From contig JAVGVS010000013.1 of the NCBI GenBank assembly GCA_032718565.1, forward strand, positions 62,001-126,000: a stretch of DNA of 64,000 bases. The letters run 5' to 3'. This stretch comes from Distichodus sexfasciatus. Lineage: Eukaryota > Chordata > Actinopteri > Characiformes > Distichodontidae. Within the stretch, counting starts at the first letter, position 1; every line of letters starts with the position of its first letter. A program made the translations under genes and the position numbers. Positions 33,040 to 47,019 of the stretch are shown in pieces. The notes under the pieces are model-generated. The model did no database searches. It was not told the DNA's origin and saw only the letters and a program-made list of their open reading frames with translations.

Positions 33040-33513
33040 TAGAGGTCGACCGATATATATCGGGCCGATATTTAGCATTTTTTACGATATCGGCATCGGC
33101 CGATATCTGAATTTAGTACGCCGATATTCAGGCATCTCTGCGGACAGCCCAGTTTTGCTGCGGTACACGTGATCCATGCTATTTGTAACTAGTTTGTAAC
33201 TTGAAAACTTTGTTTTGTTTACAAATTATTAGTCAAGTTCAAATGTTATATATTTATTTATTGTTTAGACATTTACAGTTTTATTTACGTTATTTATGTT
33301 AATATTTATGTTTAGTCAGTGTTAAATAAATATTAAGTTGAGAAATTTCGTGTATCCTTTGTTATTATTAGTGTGATATTTTACTACACAAACAGAGGGG
33401 AAATGTCAAATTATTGGCCAAAAAAATATCGGCAGCATATATCGGCCATCGGCTGACCCTGACTTCTAAATATCGGCGTCAGCTTTAGAAAAACCCATAT
33501 CGGTCGACCTCTA
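33040..33513. mobile_element. hAT-type MITE, CATAAAAC target duplication
   Basis: Ends tagaggtcgaccgatat and the complement of atatcggtcgacctcta. Flanking cataaaac is identical on both sides (33032-33039 and 33514-33521). The interior is rich in atatcggc motifs, with no coding sequence. Confidence 0.93.
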
Positions 33514-34564
33514 CATAAAACTATAACTATAGTCAGCAAATGACCATCATGTAGTAATAATCCTCATTGTTCTTTTTAGCAGTATCTCAAACGCTATAAT
33601 TTTCCCTCATCCAGCTTGTGCTTAGTGTCTTTGTATAAAAAAATCCAGCTTTTCAGATTTGAATTCTATTCAAAGCTCACTTTAATTAATGATTAAACTT
33701 TTAGGGCAAAAGATCCTGCTTTTATCACATATTCCCATGACTTTTTAATGTTTCATTTCCTGCAAAGCATCCACTACTGCACCTGCAGTAATCTGCACTG
33801 CCCACTAGATGGCTGTTTGGGATCACATTTCTCAGGCCCGTGCTCCAGTATAACAACCCTGGCTCCGTGTCAGATTCACTGTAGCGCAGCAACACTGGGC
33901 AACATTTTACACTAACTGCCATCAAGCATCGGGTCTGGGCCGTATCCCACAACTCCGCCAGCATCGGCTGCCAACGGGCCGCAGACATAAAAGCATTTCA
34001 AACCGAGAAATAACTCAACAAAACTGCCAGCTGTAAACAGACCATGTTTCTCACTATACGTCTATTTTTTTAATAAAAACAACCAGCAATCGTCGGTGCA
34101 GGCCTGACCATTAATCACAGAGTCGACAATGATGGCGAGTCAGGGACGTTTGACGTGGACCGTGGTCGGGACGGGAGAGGGCCGAGGGCGGGGCCTGGGT
34201 CAGGCTGGCGTTCAGTCGGCTGGCAGCGGACCTGAGCGGCAGCAGCAGCATCGAGCCGCAGCGGTGGCGTTCCCAGTGCTGCAGCGTCAGACTGCATTCC
34301 CCGCTATGGCATCGTGCCTGAGCGTGAACGGAGGGGGAGTCGCACACTGCATTGCACCTTTACAATGCAGCCGGAGCACAACACCGAGAAGGCAGGTCTA
34401 AGCAAAAAAGCTCAAAAAGAGAGCGTGGGGGATGAGTCGGCTAAAAGTTCAGAGTTTATGATGGAAAATGAGAATACTGAGGAGGAGTAAGATATATTAC
34501 TTAATTAATATATATTACTTAATTAATATTAATTAGAGGAGTAAGAGGGAGGAGTATGTGAGGA

Positions 34565-34880
34565 GTTAAGGCTGGACGATGTGACCTCAAATCCATATGA
34601 TTCGAAATGATATCGAATCATATCGATATGATATGATTAAACAATTTCCCTCAATTTATGACTAATGAAGTTTATTGTTTTGCCCTCGTAGTTCACAGAT
34701 AAGGTTGGTACTCTAATTATGTTCAACGAATAAAGTGGAGATATTTTTTTTAATCAAAGAGGGCAAATCTTTGTGATTTCAAAATAACTGACGGAAACAC
34801 ACAGATGTTGTCACAACCCATGACCATTCAAGCGGTAGTATTTTTTAAGGGTGCAAGATATAAAAACACTGGAAAAAGTA
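34565..34880. repeat. Dispersed repeat, ggctggacgatgtgacctca type
   Basis: Shares gacctcaaat, attaat/actaatgaa and tgacggaaacacaca blocks with 29715-30560 and 16845-17100. Ends are undefined. Confidence 0.5.
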
Positions 34881-34907
34881 TTTAAAAAATGAAAGTATTA
34901 ACAAATG

Positions 34908-35174
34908 AAAGTGAAAAGTGAGGGATTATTTGTCTCTTTGATTTGTCATTGTGAACACACCACAGCACAGCACACAGTGCCCCACAACAAAACGTGACCT
35001 TGACCCATCCATGAAGGAGCAGTGGGCAGCTAACATGGGCCAGTCATATGGAGCAGTGCTTGGGGACGGTACCTTGCTCACGAGTACCTCATTGGTACCT
35101 TTAGGGGTCTGGGATTTGAACGACGACCTTCCAATCACGGGGCGAATACCCTAACCGTTATGCTACCAACTTCC
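34908..35174 (-). mobile_element. tRNA-derived SINE, family A
   Basis: The family body is in reverse complement, with a duplicated tttgtctctttg/atttgtcattg tail and a degraded head (gttatgctaccaact). Confidence 0.8.
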
Positions 35175-35249
35175 TTAAAAAAAAGAATTAAAATGATGTA
35201 AAAATATATATTTTTTAAATCAGCATGGCAAGATTACAGGTCTGAAATT

Positions 35250-35572
35250 CATTCATTCAATCATTCATTATCTGAACCACTAAATCCCAACTGGGGTCGC
35301 GGGGGGACTGGAGCCTATCCCGGAAACTTTCGGGCGCAAGGCGGGGAACAACCCTGAGCAGGCACACACACACTCACACGGTCACACACACATTCACACC
35401 TTATGGGGCCAATTTAGAGTCGCCAATCAACCTATAGTGCATGCCTTTGGACTTTGGGAGGAAACCGGAGCGCCCGGAGGAAACCCACGCAAACACGGGG
35501 AGAGCATGCAAACTCCACCCAGGACCTTCTCGCTGTGAGGTGGCAGCACTAACCACTGCGCCACCGTGCCGC
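35250..35572 (-). mobile_element. tRNA-derived SINE, family B, with target-site duplication
   Basis: Family body with an attcattcattc tail at the left and tRNA-like head at the right. caggtctgaaatt (35237-35249) and caggtctggaatt (35573-35585) flank it, matching 12 of 13, as expected for LINE-assisted insertion. Part of the head (B box) is deleted. Confidence 0.88.
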
Positions 35573-35764
35573 CAGGTCTGGAATTTCGGTGATTAATATT
35601 TGATTCATACACATAAGAGCATGGTCTAGCAGGACGATTCTGAGCTAGGGGCCAAAAAGTTCTTAAGACTCTTAACTCTAAGTTGTTCTAGGGAGACTTG
35701 CAGTTATTGCCCTGAATAAAAATGTTTGCTGAATACAAAATGGCCAAATGTCACCCTGTGTGCC

Positions 35765-35827
35765 CACACACACACACACACACACATGCACACACACACA
35801 CATACACACACACATACACACACACAA
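35765..35827. repeat. (CA)n microsatellite, interrupted
   Basis: CA dinucleotides interrupted by catg and cata units. Confidence 0.95.
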
Positions 35828-36220
35828 ACCTCTGGGTGGTTACAACGCATCCATTCTGACAAAGGCAGCTGTTCCACGTGACGTCACTTGACAGTCTCGC
35901 AGAGATCAATTAAATATAACGAGGCCTGTTGCGGCACCGCCGTGCATGACGGCCTCATGGAGGTATCATTTATCCTTTTATTATAAACGTCTGCGCTAAT
36001 GCCTCGCCGTTGAAGAACGGGAGTGCTGAGATTAGAGCGTGAGACATTAAAAAAGTTACACCAAGAGGTGTGAAACAAATCCAGCTTTACAAGAAGCAAA
36101 GGAGATTAAAGGAGATACATACTTCACACGAGAGGTTTTTTTCTTCTAGGCCCTCCCTTGTTCGGCTGTGCTAGCAGAGCCCCAGGGCAGAGAGGATCGC
36201 GTGTAGGGGAGAAGGCGGTG

Positions 36221-36226
36221 TGTTTA

Positions 36227-36258
<32 letters not shown>

Positions 36259-36264
36259 TGTGTG
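36221..36264. repeat. (GT)n microsatellite next to exon 6 donor
   Basis: GT repeats (CA in the transcript) lie 15 bases beyond the exon 6 donor. Confidence 0.93.
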
Positions 36265-36278
36265 AGGGGGTTGCTGAC

Positions 36279-36454
36279 CTCTTCAAGCCGTGGCTCTGCA
36301 TGAGCGCGGCCTGGTTCATGGCGCGGATCCAGCCATTCATGTCCTCCTGCGTGTCGGCGCTGAAGAAGTAGGTCCTCATGCCCCCGTGCTCGGCCTGCGA
36401 GCCAATCACAGAGTTCTTACTGTAAATGTACGAGCGCATGCCCGTGTGGCTGGC
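36279..36454 (-). CDS. plekha7: plekha7 exon 6 (end of PH domain)
   Basis: Encodes residues 162-219 plus two bases. ASHTGMRSYIYSKNSVIGSQ and GGMRTYFFSADTQEDMNGW form the last strands. WIRAMNQAA is the C-terminal helix with the invariant PH-domain Trp. Acceptor ctcccag sits at the end of a (CT)n tract, donor AG/gtcagc. Confidence 0.97.
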
Positions 36455-36935
<481 letters not shown>

Positions 36936-39900
36936 TAGCCAAGACTGGAGCACTCTGGTACACAGACCCACACTTGCATGTGAGGCTCCAGCACTGGAGA
37001 TCCTCCTCACGAGTGTGTGTGTGTGTGTGTGTGTGTGTGTACAGCACAGCAGCAGAGCTCTGGAGCAGCCAGCGTTCAGCAGGACTTTAATCCAGCCTCC
37101 TGCACATCTGCACTCCCACAACACTTCTACCAGCTCACGCAGTGGCTGGAGAGATAACTGTGATATCACTGATCACTTTTTTCACTGATATAACAGTTAC
37201 TGCTTTTAGCTACATAATACCATGAGAAGGTTGCACTGACACTGAGCAAGGACTTTCTGGCATGAACCGCATTCCAAACGTCAAGGTCATAACGAAGGTC
37301 ATTGATGCAGCCGTTCAAAAAGTTAACCTGACCTCCAAATTTCCATTTAATCTGAAACAAAGGTCATTAACTAGCAGACAAACCGACTAAATTTCGAGCC
37401 ACGTTTAAAGTTGACATCCATCACGTGTCACACCCTTCCAAAACACGCACTCAGAGTCTCACACCGACACCAAACCGCACACCTAATTAGCCTCTTACCC
37501 CCCGCTGATCCGGCAGCCTGGTTGGTGCGCTAAATAGCACTTCCAGCTATTCTCCACTCTCCGTCCCTTATGTCGTTCTAAATCTGATCTTTGCCAAGCT
37601 GCCCCGCACGCAGCTAATCTCCACGAGTCCTGGCCACTTTTTCACCACACCCTGACGCTTAATCACCGCCAAGCTCAGCGTTTTTTTCACCCAGCCCATG
37701 AGCACCCACGGCCATTCATCCAGTCTGCTGCTGTTGCTGTGGCCTGATCCCGCCCCCCCCCCAAACCACCACCACACGCCCACCTCTGGCAGCCCCTGTG
37801 GTGTCAGTCCAACATACTGCAGGAAAATCCCAGTGTAGACCAGCAGAGATGATCTCCTGATGGTCACTGTTTTTGGTTTGATGTTAGATGATGTTTAGAC
37901 TGTTGTTTGCCAACCCAAGTTAGGACCTCAAAACTAACTTAAAATATGAAACAATTGGTACTCCAAAAATGGGTCTTATGGACCAACATATTCAGGATCA
38001 TTTCTTCCAGAAAGATGTATATTTGCTTTAGTGTTGAAAAAGGCTTTCGGGGATCTATCACTTTTTATAACTTTTTAAATGCATGGTGCAAGCACATTTA
38101 GGTTTCAAATCAAATTTTGCTGTTTTAGGAGTGTTAAAAATAGGTGTTGCAGCAGGTGCGTGGTCTAAAAGGGCTATGTTTCTCTTAAATAAAACCAGGT
38201 TGTGTTTTGGGTGTAACACGACATGTCATCTCCTATTTCCTCATAAAAGCCAGGTGTGCTTGCACCTTGGCAAATTGCTATTATAAATGCTTTGTAAAAG
38301 TTTTTTTTTTTTTTTTTATCACAGGAAGAGACATTTGTTTGCAAACGGCTATGCTGTTTAAAGACCAACATGTTTTGCTAAGTATTTTGGAAAATAGGAG
38401 TCAGATTAAAGCCCTTAGCGTCCTCTGACTCCACCGGTGCTTTGCCCAAAATGCGTCTTTAATTTGTGTAATGGTGTCAGAGTTATATTAACACACTTTC
38501 CAGCTCAGTACATCAGAGGAGACAACTCTCTCCAGCCTGACACGCTTTATTTAAGGATATTTCTATTAAAAGCTACAGGCATGACCCTGTTTCATTAATG
38601 ACAATGGCTGTTTGGACAAGGCAGGAGACACTGTTGATTTAGCACAGCAGCCCCACGAGCGAGGCACTGCGGCAAAATGCTGACTGGACAAGCAGAACGG
38701 GCAGGCAACGCGGCTCAGAGTAATGTGCATCAGGACGCCTTCTTCTCGCCTTTCTCTGACTTTTCCAGCGTCACCCGACTAAAGCTCACATCAGTAACCA
38801 TATTGGTTACAGTGGGAAGTAGAGAGCTCTAAAACTCCGTCCCATGCAGACTACGCCTCTCCTCAACTACTTCTACTGTAAAGCCTTTAATGGCCTCAGA
38901 CTAGACGTCTACTCTTAGACCTTCATTAAGAACCCGCTTGCGTTGAGATTTTCGAGATAACGGAATGAAAAAAAAGACTCTCTGAGAACACAATGACCCG
39001 GCCACTGTAACTCACGAGATTCAGGAAAAAGGTTCCTGACTGCAGTGGAGAGGTTCGGAGTTCAAAAGGAAACCTCGCCGCAGAAGTCAAAGCTCCAGAG
39101 GGAACGGGGTGCTTTCTATTTAAAAACCACTTTCCTCGGCTATGTATGAGGTAGCTGAAGAACGCCTCAAGACATTTCTTTACTACTCAAGTAGTAATCA
39201 ATATATTCACGGAGCTCCCTAACTGAAACTAGCAGTTTTAAGGCCTCTTTGGTAAACTTTTTCATGGCCGGGTTTATTAAAAATTATTTAAAAGAGGGGG
39301 GGAGAAAACAAAACTACATATTTAGGTCAGTTTCTTCAAAGCGAGCTCGAAGTGGGTCTCGGAGCTATGTAACCAAGTCTGACAAAGACAGTCCCGGAGT
39401 TTAGGGTACAGGTATCCAGCTGCAAAATGGTTTTCTCTACATGTTACACAGATTTCGCCTGCGGTTTTGTGTGATGATACAGGCAAACAGCCAGTGAAAA
39501 TGAGATCTGTGAGGTTTTACGTGGGTGTGGCGGGGAGAAGTGATGAAATGTGCAGGGTGGAGACCTGCCGAAAAAGCACTGAAGCTCCTGAGAACTGCTG
39601 AGCGACATGGGACGAAGGCAATACCAGCCTCGCTCTCATAAAAAAAATCCACAGCCTCATTCACAATCTTCCCTTGCTGCTTTACACGCCCTTTCTGACC
39701 ATATGTTTGCAATTAACGGGATCTAGCCAGTCGGCCAGGACGAATAAATCAAATCAAAACGTGAGCTCGGTTGTATGAGTCTGGCATTGCCCTTTCCCAA
39801 GAAAAGCAGCAGGATCAGGCATGCGTCCTGGAGTAGGTCAATGCACACTATCGATGTGCATTCGCTTTCATCCGCTCAGGACAGTGCCATACACCAATGG

Positions 39901-40671
39901 GAAGAAGGTTGGGTTTTTTTTTTTCTTTTCCACGAATGAGAATGGATGGAAATTAAAAATACCTATTCATGCAAGAGTCAGGAGACGGCCCTCCGCTGCA
40001 CGCACTGACGCACGCCTGGCTTGGCTCTCATAATGCACCGGGCCATGGTGGGAACCAATCAGCCAATGGGAATGAGAGAAATACAGTGAGTGATGGGTCA
40101 CAATGAAGATCAATCCCAGTTAAATCATGACGCTTTTAAATAAAACAGTCAGCAGCTTTCAGTGTTAACACAAGCCATGTTACACGGCAGCGCTACCGAT
40201 CCTCGTCCTGGAAGAACCTCTGCAACTGCATTTTTGCCCCCAACACATTAAAGTGCTTAGCAAAATGTAGGAGCTAATAGGTGGTTTCTAATGTCCCATT
40301 TAGAAATAATCTGGAAATATTAATACAGCACAAAAACAGCCATATGAAGCACTTTCCTCAGCAATAATACCTCATTTCTGTGTAATCTTAAAAGAACAAG
40401 GTAAGATAATAGCGTGAGCCTTCTCTAGTACCACCTTAAACCAGAGCTCCAACAGAGTATGACTCAGTGCTGAAAAAGAGAGCCCTGAACTTGCATGAAC
40501 CCTCTCTCCAGGTCTGCAACTGCTTTCTATTCTTATAAGGTCATTAAAAAAGGACAGAAACATAAATCATTAGTTGCCTGTTTTCACAGTTTCAATAAAA
40601 GTAACTTCCACTGATGCTTGCAAAGATACAGTATGTTAGCATCAAATCAGCAGAAAAGCACCTGGCACAGC

Positions 40672-40919
40672 GGGGCAGTTGGTGGTAACGGTAGAGTGTC
40701 TGCCCCGTGATCAGAAGGCTGCAGGTTCGAATCCAGGGCTGGTCGAGTTACCACTGAGGCACCCATCATGAACAAGGTACCGTCTCCAAGCACTGCTCCC
40801 TGGGCCCTTGTTAGCTGCCCACTGCTCCTTCACGGACAGGTTAAATGCAGAGGTCGCATTGCTGTGGTGCACTGTGTGCTGTTCTGTGGTGCGTTCACAA
40901 TGACAAATAATCACTCACG
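40672..40919 (+). mobile_element. tRNA-derived SINE, family A
   Basis: Head gggcagttggtggtaacggt, B-box ggttcgaatcc, full body and caatgacaaataatcactca tail. Confidence 0.88.
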
Positions 40920-43289
40920 CTCACCTCTTTACAAAACTTGACATTCTATCTTGAATATTTTTCGATCACTCTTAAACCTAAAACTTGGATTTTCCGGAGC
41001 AAGATTATTATTTAATTTTGACGATTTGATTTTGATTCACTGTCATAATTACAGTCATGACGTCACTGAATTGCAGTATGCTAACGTTGCTATTAAGAGG
41101 TCGGTAAATAACAATATAGGCTACGACAGACTGACTGTTAGAATCACGCTTACTCGTCTAAATTGGGTTCAAGGTGGTACTTATAGTAGTCATTTTTGGA
41201 AACGGGACAGTAAAATACTACCTATAGCTCCTTCACTGAGCCACTCATGTTGCAGCAGGACCAACACTTAAAGGTGCAGTGCAGGGCCACCAGATTAGGA
41301 CTAGGAAGCGCTACACAGTATTAGATAAGTTGTGTCACACCATTAGAGCCAGAGGCAGTAAAGCTGTAAAAATGTGCACAGATACAGCACTGGGACAACA
41401 CGGCAACAAAGGCAGAGATGGGGGAGGAGGTTGAGAAAAAAGAATCACGTCAGCTTATGTAATTCCTGACTGAATAGGGAAGAGAAAGACAACTTTAATG
41501 AGGGCATTAAATCAAAAAACGCACGTTTAAAGAAGCATTAATTGTGACAAGTTGGCAAACCAGTAATCAATCCTCTACATCCAATTAAAGGAAGTGGCAA
41601 CCTGATGCCTTGCAGTAAACCTTTCCAAGATTCTTCACATTTTCAACAGCTCAAAATTACACTTGTAACCTGCAGTACTGTGCAGCCATTTCAGGGCCAA
41701 AAACACTTCGTTGAAACCTAGTGGTGGTTTTCTTTTGCTCTTTTTTCAAAGACGCTGTTCAAGCTGTCACAAAGAAACTCAGCAAACTGGAAAGTTCAAC
41801 ATTGAATATTGACACTGAGGATCAAAAAAGCAGCCCGGATCAAGTCACTGGTTATTGATTGTGAGTTTCTTGAAGTTCACAAAAATGGGTTTGGAAAGAC
41901 GGGCTTTTAAAAAAACGAGCCCAATTTTTTGGCATCAGTATCAGCTGAGGACACTGATGTGCAACTGTAGCGGCTCTGACATTGTGTTTTCAAGATAACA
42001 GCGTCGTGCAAGAGTGTGCAATTGTACCCTTTGTGCTTGTAGCTTGTAATGATTATTCCTGGCCTCTAATAAATAATATAAACAAAGCCAGATATAAAAA
42101 CACTGATTTATGCACATTACAAAGGCCTAAATTCTCACTGATATCTGAGAATGGGATACGCAACACTGGGATACTCGTTCATCTCCCAGACTTTTGCATT
42201 GATATAGATCTCCAGACTAGCATCTTGATAATTAATGTTAGCCAACAGATCAGGAAGCGAGACCCCTCACTCACCTAGTTAACCTACAAACACCGCAGGG
42301 CAAGTGGAACTAAGGGCAATAGCTTATCCACTGATGTATAATTAATTGCCTACTGGCACGATCGTCACACAAATTCCAAACCCAGGGAAATACGAGCCGG
42401 CTAATGGGGGTGGAACAGCGTAGCGCGCACCCACCGGCCACAACAGCGCCAGCCTATAAAGGAAATGAAAGCGCTGTGCACGAAAGCTCCCCGGGGGGCC
42501 AACATCAAACATTCCTACAGTATTGTTCTGCGTAAGAGGTGCTCTTCTCTGATGGAATAAATATTACATGGCTTAGAGATGCTAGCCAGCATACCCCAGG
42601 TCAAGCGCATTTAATTAGAGCAGCAGAAAAGCAACGCCGTGGGAGGTTGGGAGGTTAGGACGACCAATTATCTTTTGTTTCATCAGAAGTTAAATAAAAA
42701 TCCTTTTTTTTCGTTTTCTGATTTACAGAAGCCCCTTGAGCTGGGCCTAAAAAGGTAATAGGAGATTTAAAGGTAAACAAGAGGCTGTGTTCCAAAGTGC
42801 ACACTACCATGCGAAAAGGTATATCAAAGAAGAGCAGAAACATAGTAACATAGTATATCGACATATTTAAAAAGTAAAAAAAAGGATAAAATTCTTTCTA
42901 CTTTCCACATTAGTTCATTTCTAGGTTATTGAAAATGGTTAAGACTGATAGATACAGACCAACTGGCATCTCAAGGTCCACAATCCGCTACTGGTAAAAA
43001 AAAAAAATCTAATAAAGTTTACCTTGAACGCACTATTTCTGACCCAAACTTGGAAAAATTTATTTATTCCATGCTACTGGACCAATGGTGTTAAGGTCGC
43101 ATAACAAATTACATTGATATACCCACCATTGACCCATGCTTCCACAGCATCAGTCCAAAATGAAAACGTCAATCATAAATAAATTTTATAACGTCGCTTA
43201 AAATTGAACATCACTTTATATTTGCATCACTGGTTGAATGCGGAAATAAAAATATTAAATGATATTTTACGTGTTTCTTGTGATATGGT

Positions 43290-43400
43290 TTTGAGCAAGT
43301 GATCCTGTTAAATCAGAGATTCAGTTATCTCATAATGTTTGCTGGCTCTTGAATTGAATCAATATAATATTGTATTCTTGATAAAAATCATTTACACCAC
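43290..43400. repeat. Dispersed repeat fragment related to 27590-27845
   Basis: gttaaatcag, gctggctcttga and gaatcaatataatattgtat match the copy at 27.6 kb. It ends atttacaccaccc. Confidence 0.55.
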
Positions 43401-44332
43401 CCATTTCTTTAAGTCTCTTGTACTCTCATAATCTCTATAATATTTTGATATACCATTAGGATACTACTGTGAGGTTTGGATGACGTCATAGCCATTGGTA
43501 AAAAACTGAAAAAGGTGAAGGTCGTAGTGAGTTGTATTTAAAAGTCCTGAAGAGAGACGGAGGAAAAAATAGGGAAAAGTAACTAGCTAACAATTCCAGC
43601 AATTTATTTTGAATGCGTCCTCAAACTGATGTCTTCAAACAAATCCCATGAAAAAAACGTAATTCGTGTCGCTTTGATACGGCAAACGGCTCAAAGAGAT
43701 ATCTCCCTGCATAATTAAGAAAGGACTGATTATTGGCCACTTAATTACTCCTAACGACTGTCTTCCTCTTGATGCAATAAATCACATCTTATTCTGAGCC
43801 AGGCTTTAATGAGATGCAGTAAACTGGCGCTAATTCTCGCTTGGACTGCAGCATTACACATCGAGGAGTTGTTTCCAGGCGCAGGACACTCTTCGAGCAC
43901 CAGACGACGTCGTTAAACATTTAAGAGGCTGGACACCATGCAAACACCAAACGAATATGGCACGCTATACATTCTTTCAGTTCATTTGAAGAAACACAGG
44001 CCAAACACATGGTGCTCTTATCTCGGAAAGCACAAACAGACACAATCGAAGGTGGAGAACTGATGATAATTTGCACATTATTCACAAAATCACACCCTTT
44101 TGTTTACCAAGCACTAGTGAACAAAGGGCAGTCACACATGCTGGTACAGCAATGTGATGTTCCCTTATTACACTACATTACAATATTTCATTTTACTGAA
44201 AGCCCTGTAGTGTTTATATAGAGGTTGCTGAGTAATTAATTAATAGATTTAACTAAATAAAATACATTTTTAAAAACTATATTTTGTCATATCTTGTCTT
44301 CATATTTACACTAAAGCTGTGTACACTATACA

Positions 44333-44555
<223 letters not shown>

Positions 44556-44587
44556 TATGTTTCATAAATGCTCTAGTATATATATTA

Positions 44588-44950
44588 AAGATGGCACTGG
44601 TTCAATACGAGATGCGGATCAGATATTGGTCCGATAACGACTCAAACAGCAGGATAGGGTATCGATGGCATTGGGCCGATCTGTAAACTGTAGGCTTTTC
44701 TATGTTTGCGTATGCACACACAATTGGTTACGCATGGGAAGTGGCTCTGCCGTAAAGCTGATTTATTGTTCGACATTGCTTTCAATTTCGATATACATTG
44801 ATATGACAATGAGTAGAACATTATTATCCCTGAAGAAGCTCTTCCACGATTAAACTGTTTAATTTGGCAACACCAGCTCGTTCGCAGTCTCTGTGTTCCT
44901 GATGTTTTTAACGGCAGAGGATTAGGAACCATCACAAAATGACAGAACTG
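44588..44950. mobile_element. Dispersed DNA repeat, agatggcac type, copy 2
   Basis: Parallels 26654-26945 in block order (gatggcac, ggtccgataacgactcaaac, ggtatcgatggcattgggc, tctctgtgttcct, ggattagg.acc.tcacaaaat). Confidence 0.55.
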
Positions 44951-45341
44951 TGTTTAAAGCGAATAATTTTTGAGATGTTGTAATAATAAACATTTTTTGC
45001 ACATTCAAGATTCAAGATTCTTTAAAATTCCAGCGAGAGATGGTGGTGTTAAGGAAATGAAACAGTATAATCGCGTGATTTGCTTTTGCGATTGTAGTGT
45101 GGTGCGTTGCTTAGGGATGTCACAAAATTACAGAACAGTGTTTAAACTAATACTTTTTATTTAAATAATAATTAATTTGGCATATACATATGGTGAGCAC
45201 TTTACACTGCTGCAGTTCTGCAACAAATAACTGCAATACTTAGTTGCAATACTTACATAACTGCTCATGGTAAAGTATTTTATTAATGTTATATAGCAAT
45301 TATATTATATTATATTATATTATATTATATTATATTATATA

Positions 45342-45434
45342 TTATATTATGATCCCTGACTACTTTCATCTCTAGTAAGAATGATCATATTATATTATGA
45401 TCCCTGACTACTTTCATCTCTAGTAAGAATGATC
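45342..45434. repeat. 45-bp direct tandem duplication
   Basis: atgatccctgactactttca through agtaagaatgatc occurs twice in succession without mismatch, next to a (TATAT)n run (45300-45350). Confidence 0.93.
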
Positions 45435-45608
45435 TAATGATCTGGACTATTAAGCAGCTACTGGTCAGAAAGTATAGGCCGGTAAAATCCCACCACTGTC
45501 ACATCAACCTGCTGAGGGTCAAGTGAGAACAAGCCTGTCAGCACAACCACCCTAATGGGCCTATTTAGAGAAAAAGACCCAAAGAGGCCTGGGCCTGAAT
45601 GGACTTAC

Positions 45609-45709
45609 CTTGAAGGCGTACTTGCGACTGATGTGGTCTTCAGGCTCCACTGGTGCGATGGAGTAGCTGGGCAGTGGGATGCTGCCCAGGACGGTCTCTT
45701 CTCGACTGT
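45609..45709 (-). CDS. plekha7: plekha7 exon 5 (PH domain)
   Basis: Completes Asp 128 and encodes residues 129-161: SREETVLGSIPLPSYSIAPV then EPEDHISRKYAFK, PH strands 4-5. Acceptor actacag, donor AAG/gtaagt. Confidence 0.97.
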
Positions 45710-46253
45710 CTGTAGTAGGGCAGAACAAAACTGAAGTGGGGAGGCTAAAAATAAAAGTCCCTGATTATGCATTTGACAGCAGCTGTGCGCTCTCTAAAAT
45801 ATCACCCTCTTCTCGAAAAGTGCACGCTGGGCCTTAGTTTGAGAAAAAAAAAAAAAAACAGCAAAAACCAAAAAACTAATTGGATTGAGCTATAATTGGA
45901 CTGGGCCGATGGGAGGATTGTTAGAGGAGATGATCTCTGCATGCTCCCCGTACTCCAGCAGTGTTAGGATGAGTTTGAGGGATTATCTGCAATGAGCTGG
46001 GACGTCTGCGAAATCCTAAAAATGTCCAATTCTGGCAAATAAAATGGGACTAAAAAAACAAGTAAACAAACTTTTATTTAACGAGCAAATAAACATCATT
46101 AAACGTTACACGAAGTCATTTTAAAAAACGGGACAACTGCAACCTCGAGGTGGAACAGAAGTCAGAAGCCAAACATGACAGCTAAAAGGAGCTCTTTTCC
46201 TTCAGTTAATTGCAATTAATCACGCTGTAGCCGGGAAAGTGGCGATGACTCAC
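45710..46253 (-). other. plekha7 intron 4
   Basis: A 544-base intron with an A-run near 45845. Nothing recognisable. Confidence 0.85.
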
Positions 46254-46326
46254 CTTTGTAATAGAACAGGCAGTAGTCAGACAGCACGAACCACTTACGT
46301 TTCCACAGTCTCATTCCCGAGCTGTC
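46254..46326 (-). CDS. plekha7: plekha7 exon 4 (PH domain)
   Basis: Encodes residues 104-127 plus one base: DSSGMRLWKRKWFVLSDYCL then FYYK. The basic Lys/Arg residues around WKRKWFVL sit in the region that binds phosphoinositides in this PH family. Acceptor cgcag, donor AAAG/gtgagt. Confidence 0.98.
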
Positions 46327-47019
46327 CTGCGGGGCGAGAGCATGACGCCGCTTTAGTCCTCGCTTCGGCTGAGCCGCCTTCTGAATCAGTCCCCATTAGC
46401 TGGGGAATTGTGTTTTACAGGAAGCGCGCGGGCACGGAAGCAAAAAAAGCGAGAAATAATAAAATAAGCCAGCTCTGTGCATATCATTAACGGCCTCAGT
46501 AATTAAATAGAGGCGAAATGTTCCCTCCGTCCTTGGGTTCATTTGAGCTCATTTCCCGTCTCTGACCCACGTGGGGGCTCAGAGCTGGCTTTGGGACTCT
46601 AAGGGAGATCTGCCACCTTATAAGACTTTCATTAGTGGATGGATGGCATCGCTGCTGGCTTTCTAAATAGTCATTACTGTGGCCATGTCCCTCTGTCTTG
46701 GAGGGATGACACAAAGGCACACACAGTCACACACAGTCACACACTCCTTTGAGGGATTTCAGGTGACTTCAAGTAATTACTCTCAGCGACCCCTTAAATT
46801 AGTTCATTCATTCATCATCTATCAATAGACTCCGGCGAGCGAGCGGTTCACTGCAAAACGCTCATTTCATTTAGCTTGTTTACTTAACGAGGCCGCCGGG
46901 TCATGCTAATTTATCATTGGTTACGGTCACTTGACCCGTGTTTTACCCGAAACTCGTGAAAGGGACTGTGCCAGCGTACAAGCCGTCCCGTTCCTCCCGT
47001 CCTCAAGGCCTGGACCCAC
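46327..47019 (-). other. plekha7 intron 3
   Basis: A 693-base intron with a short cacacagt repeat near 46719. Nothing else. Confidence 0.85.

Larger units (their letters stand above)
31180..36278 (-). other. plekha7 intron 6
   Basis: A 5.1-kb intron with two family A SINEs, one family B SINE with target duplications, a family C SINE split by an hAT MITE, another hAT MITE (33040-33513) and CA/GT microsatellites. Bases 31200-31960, 33520-34560 and 35590-35760 show nothing recognisable. Confidence 0.85.
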
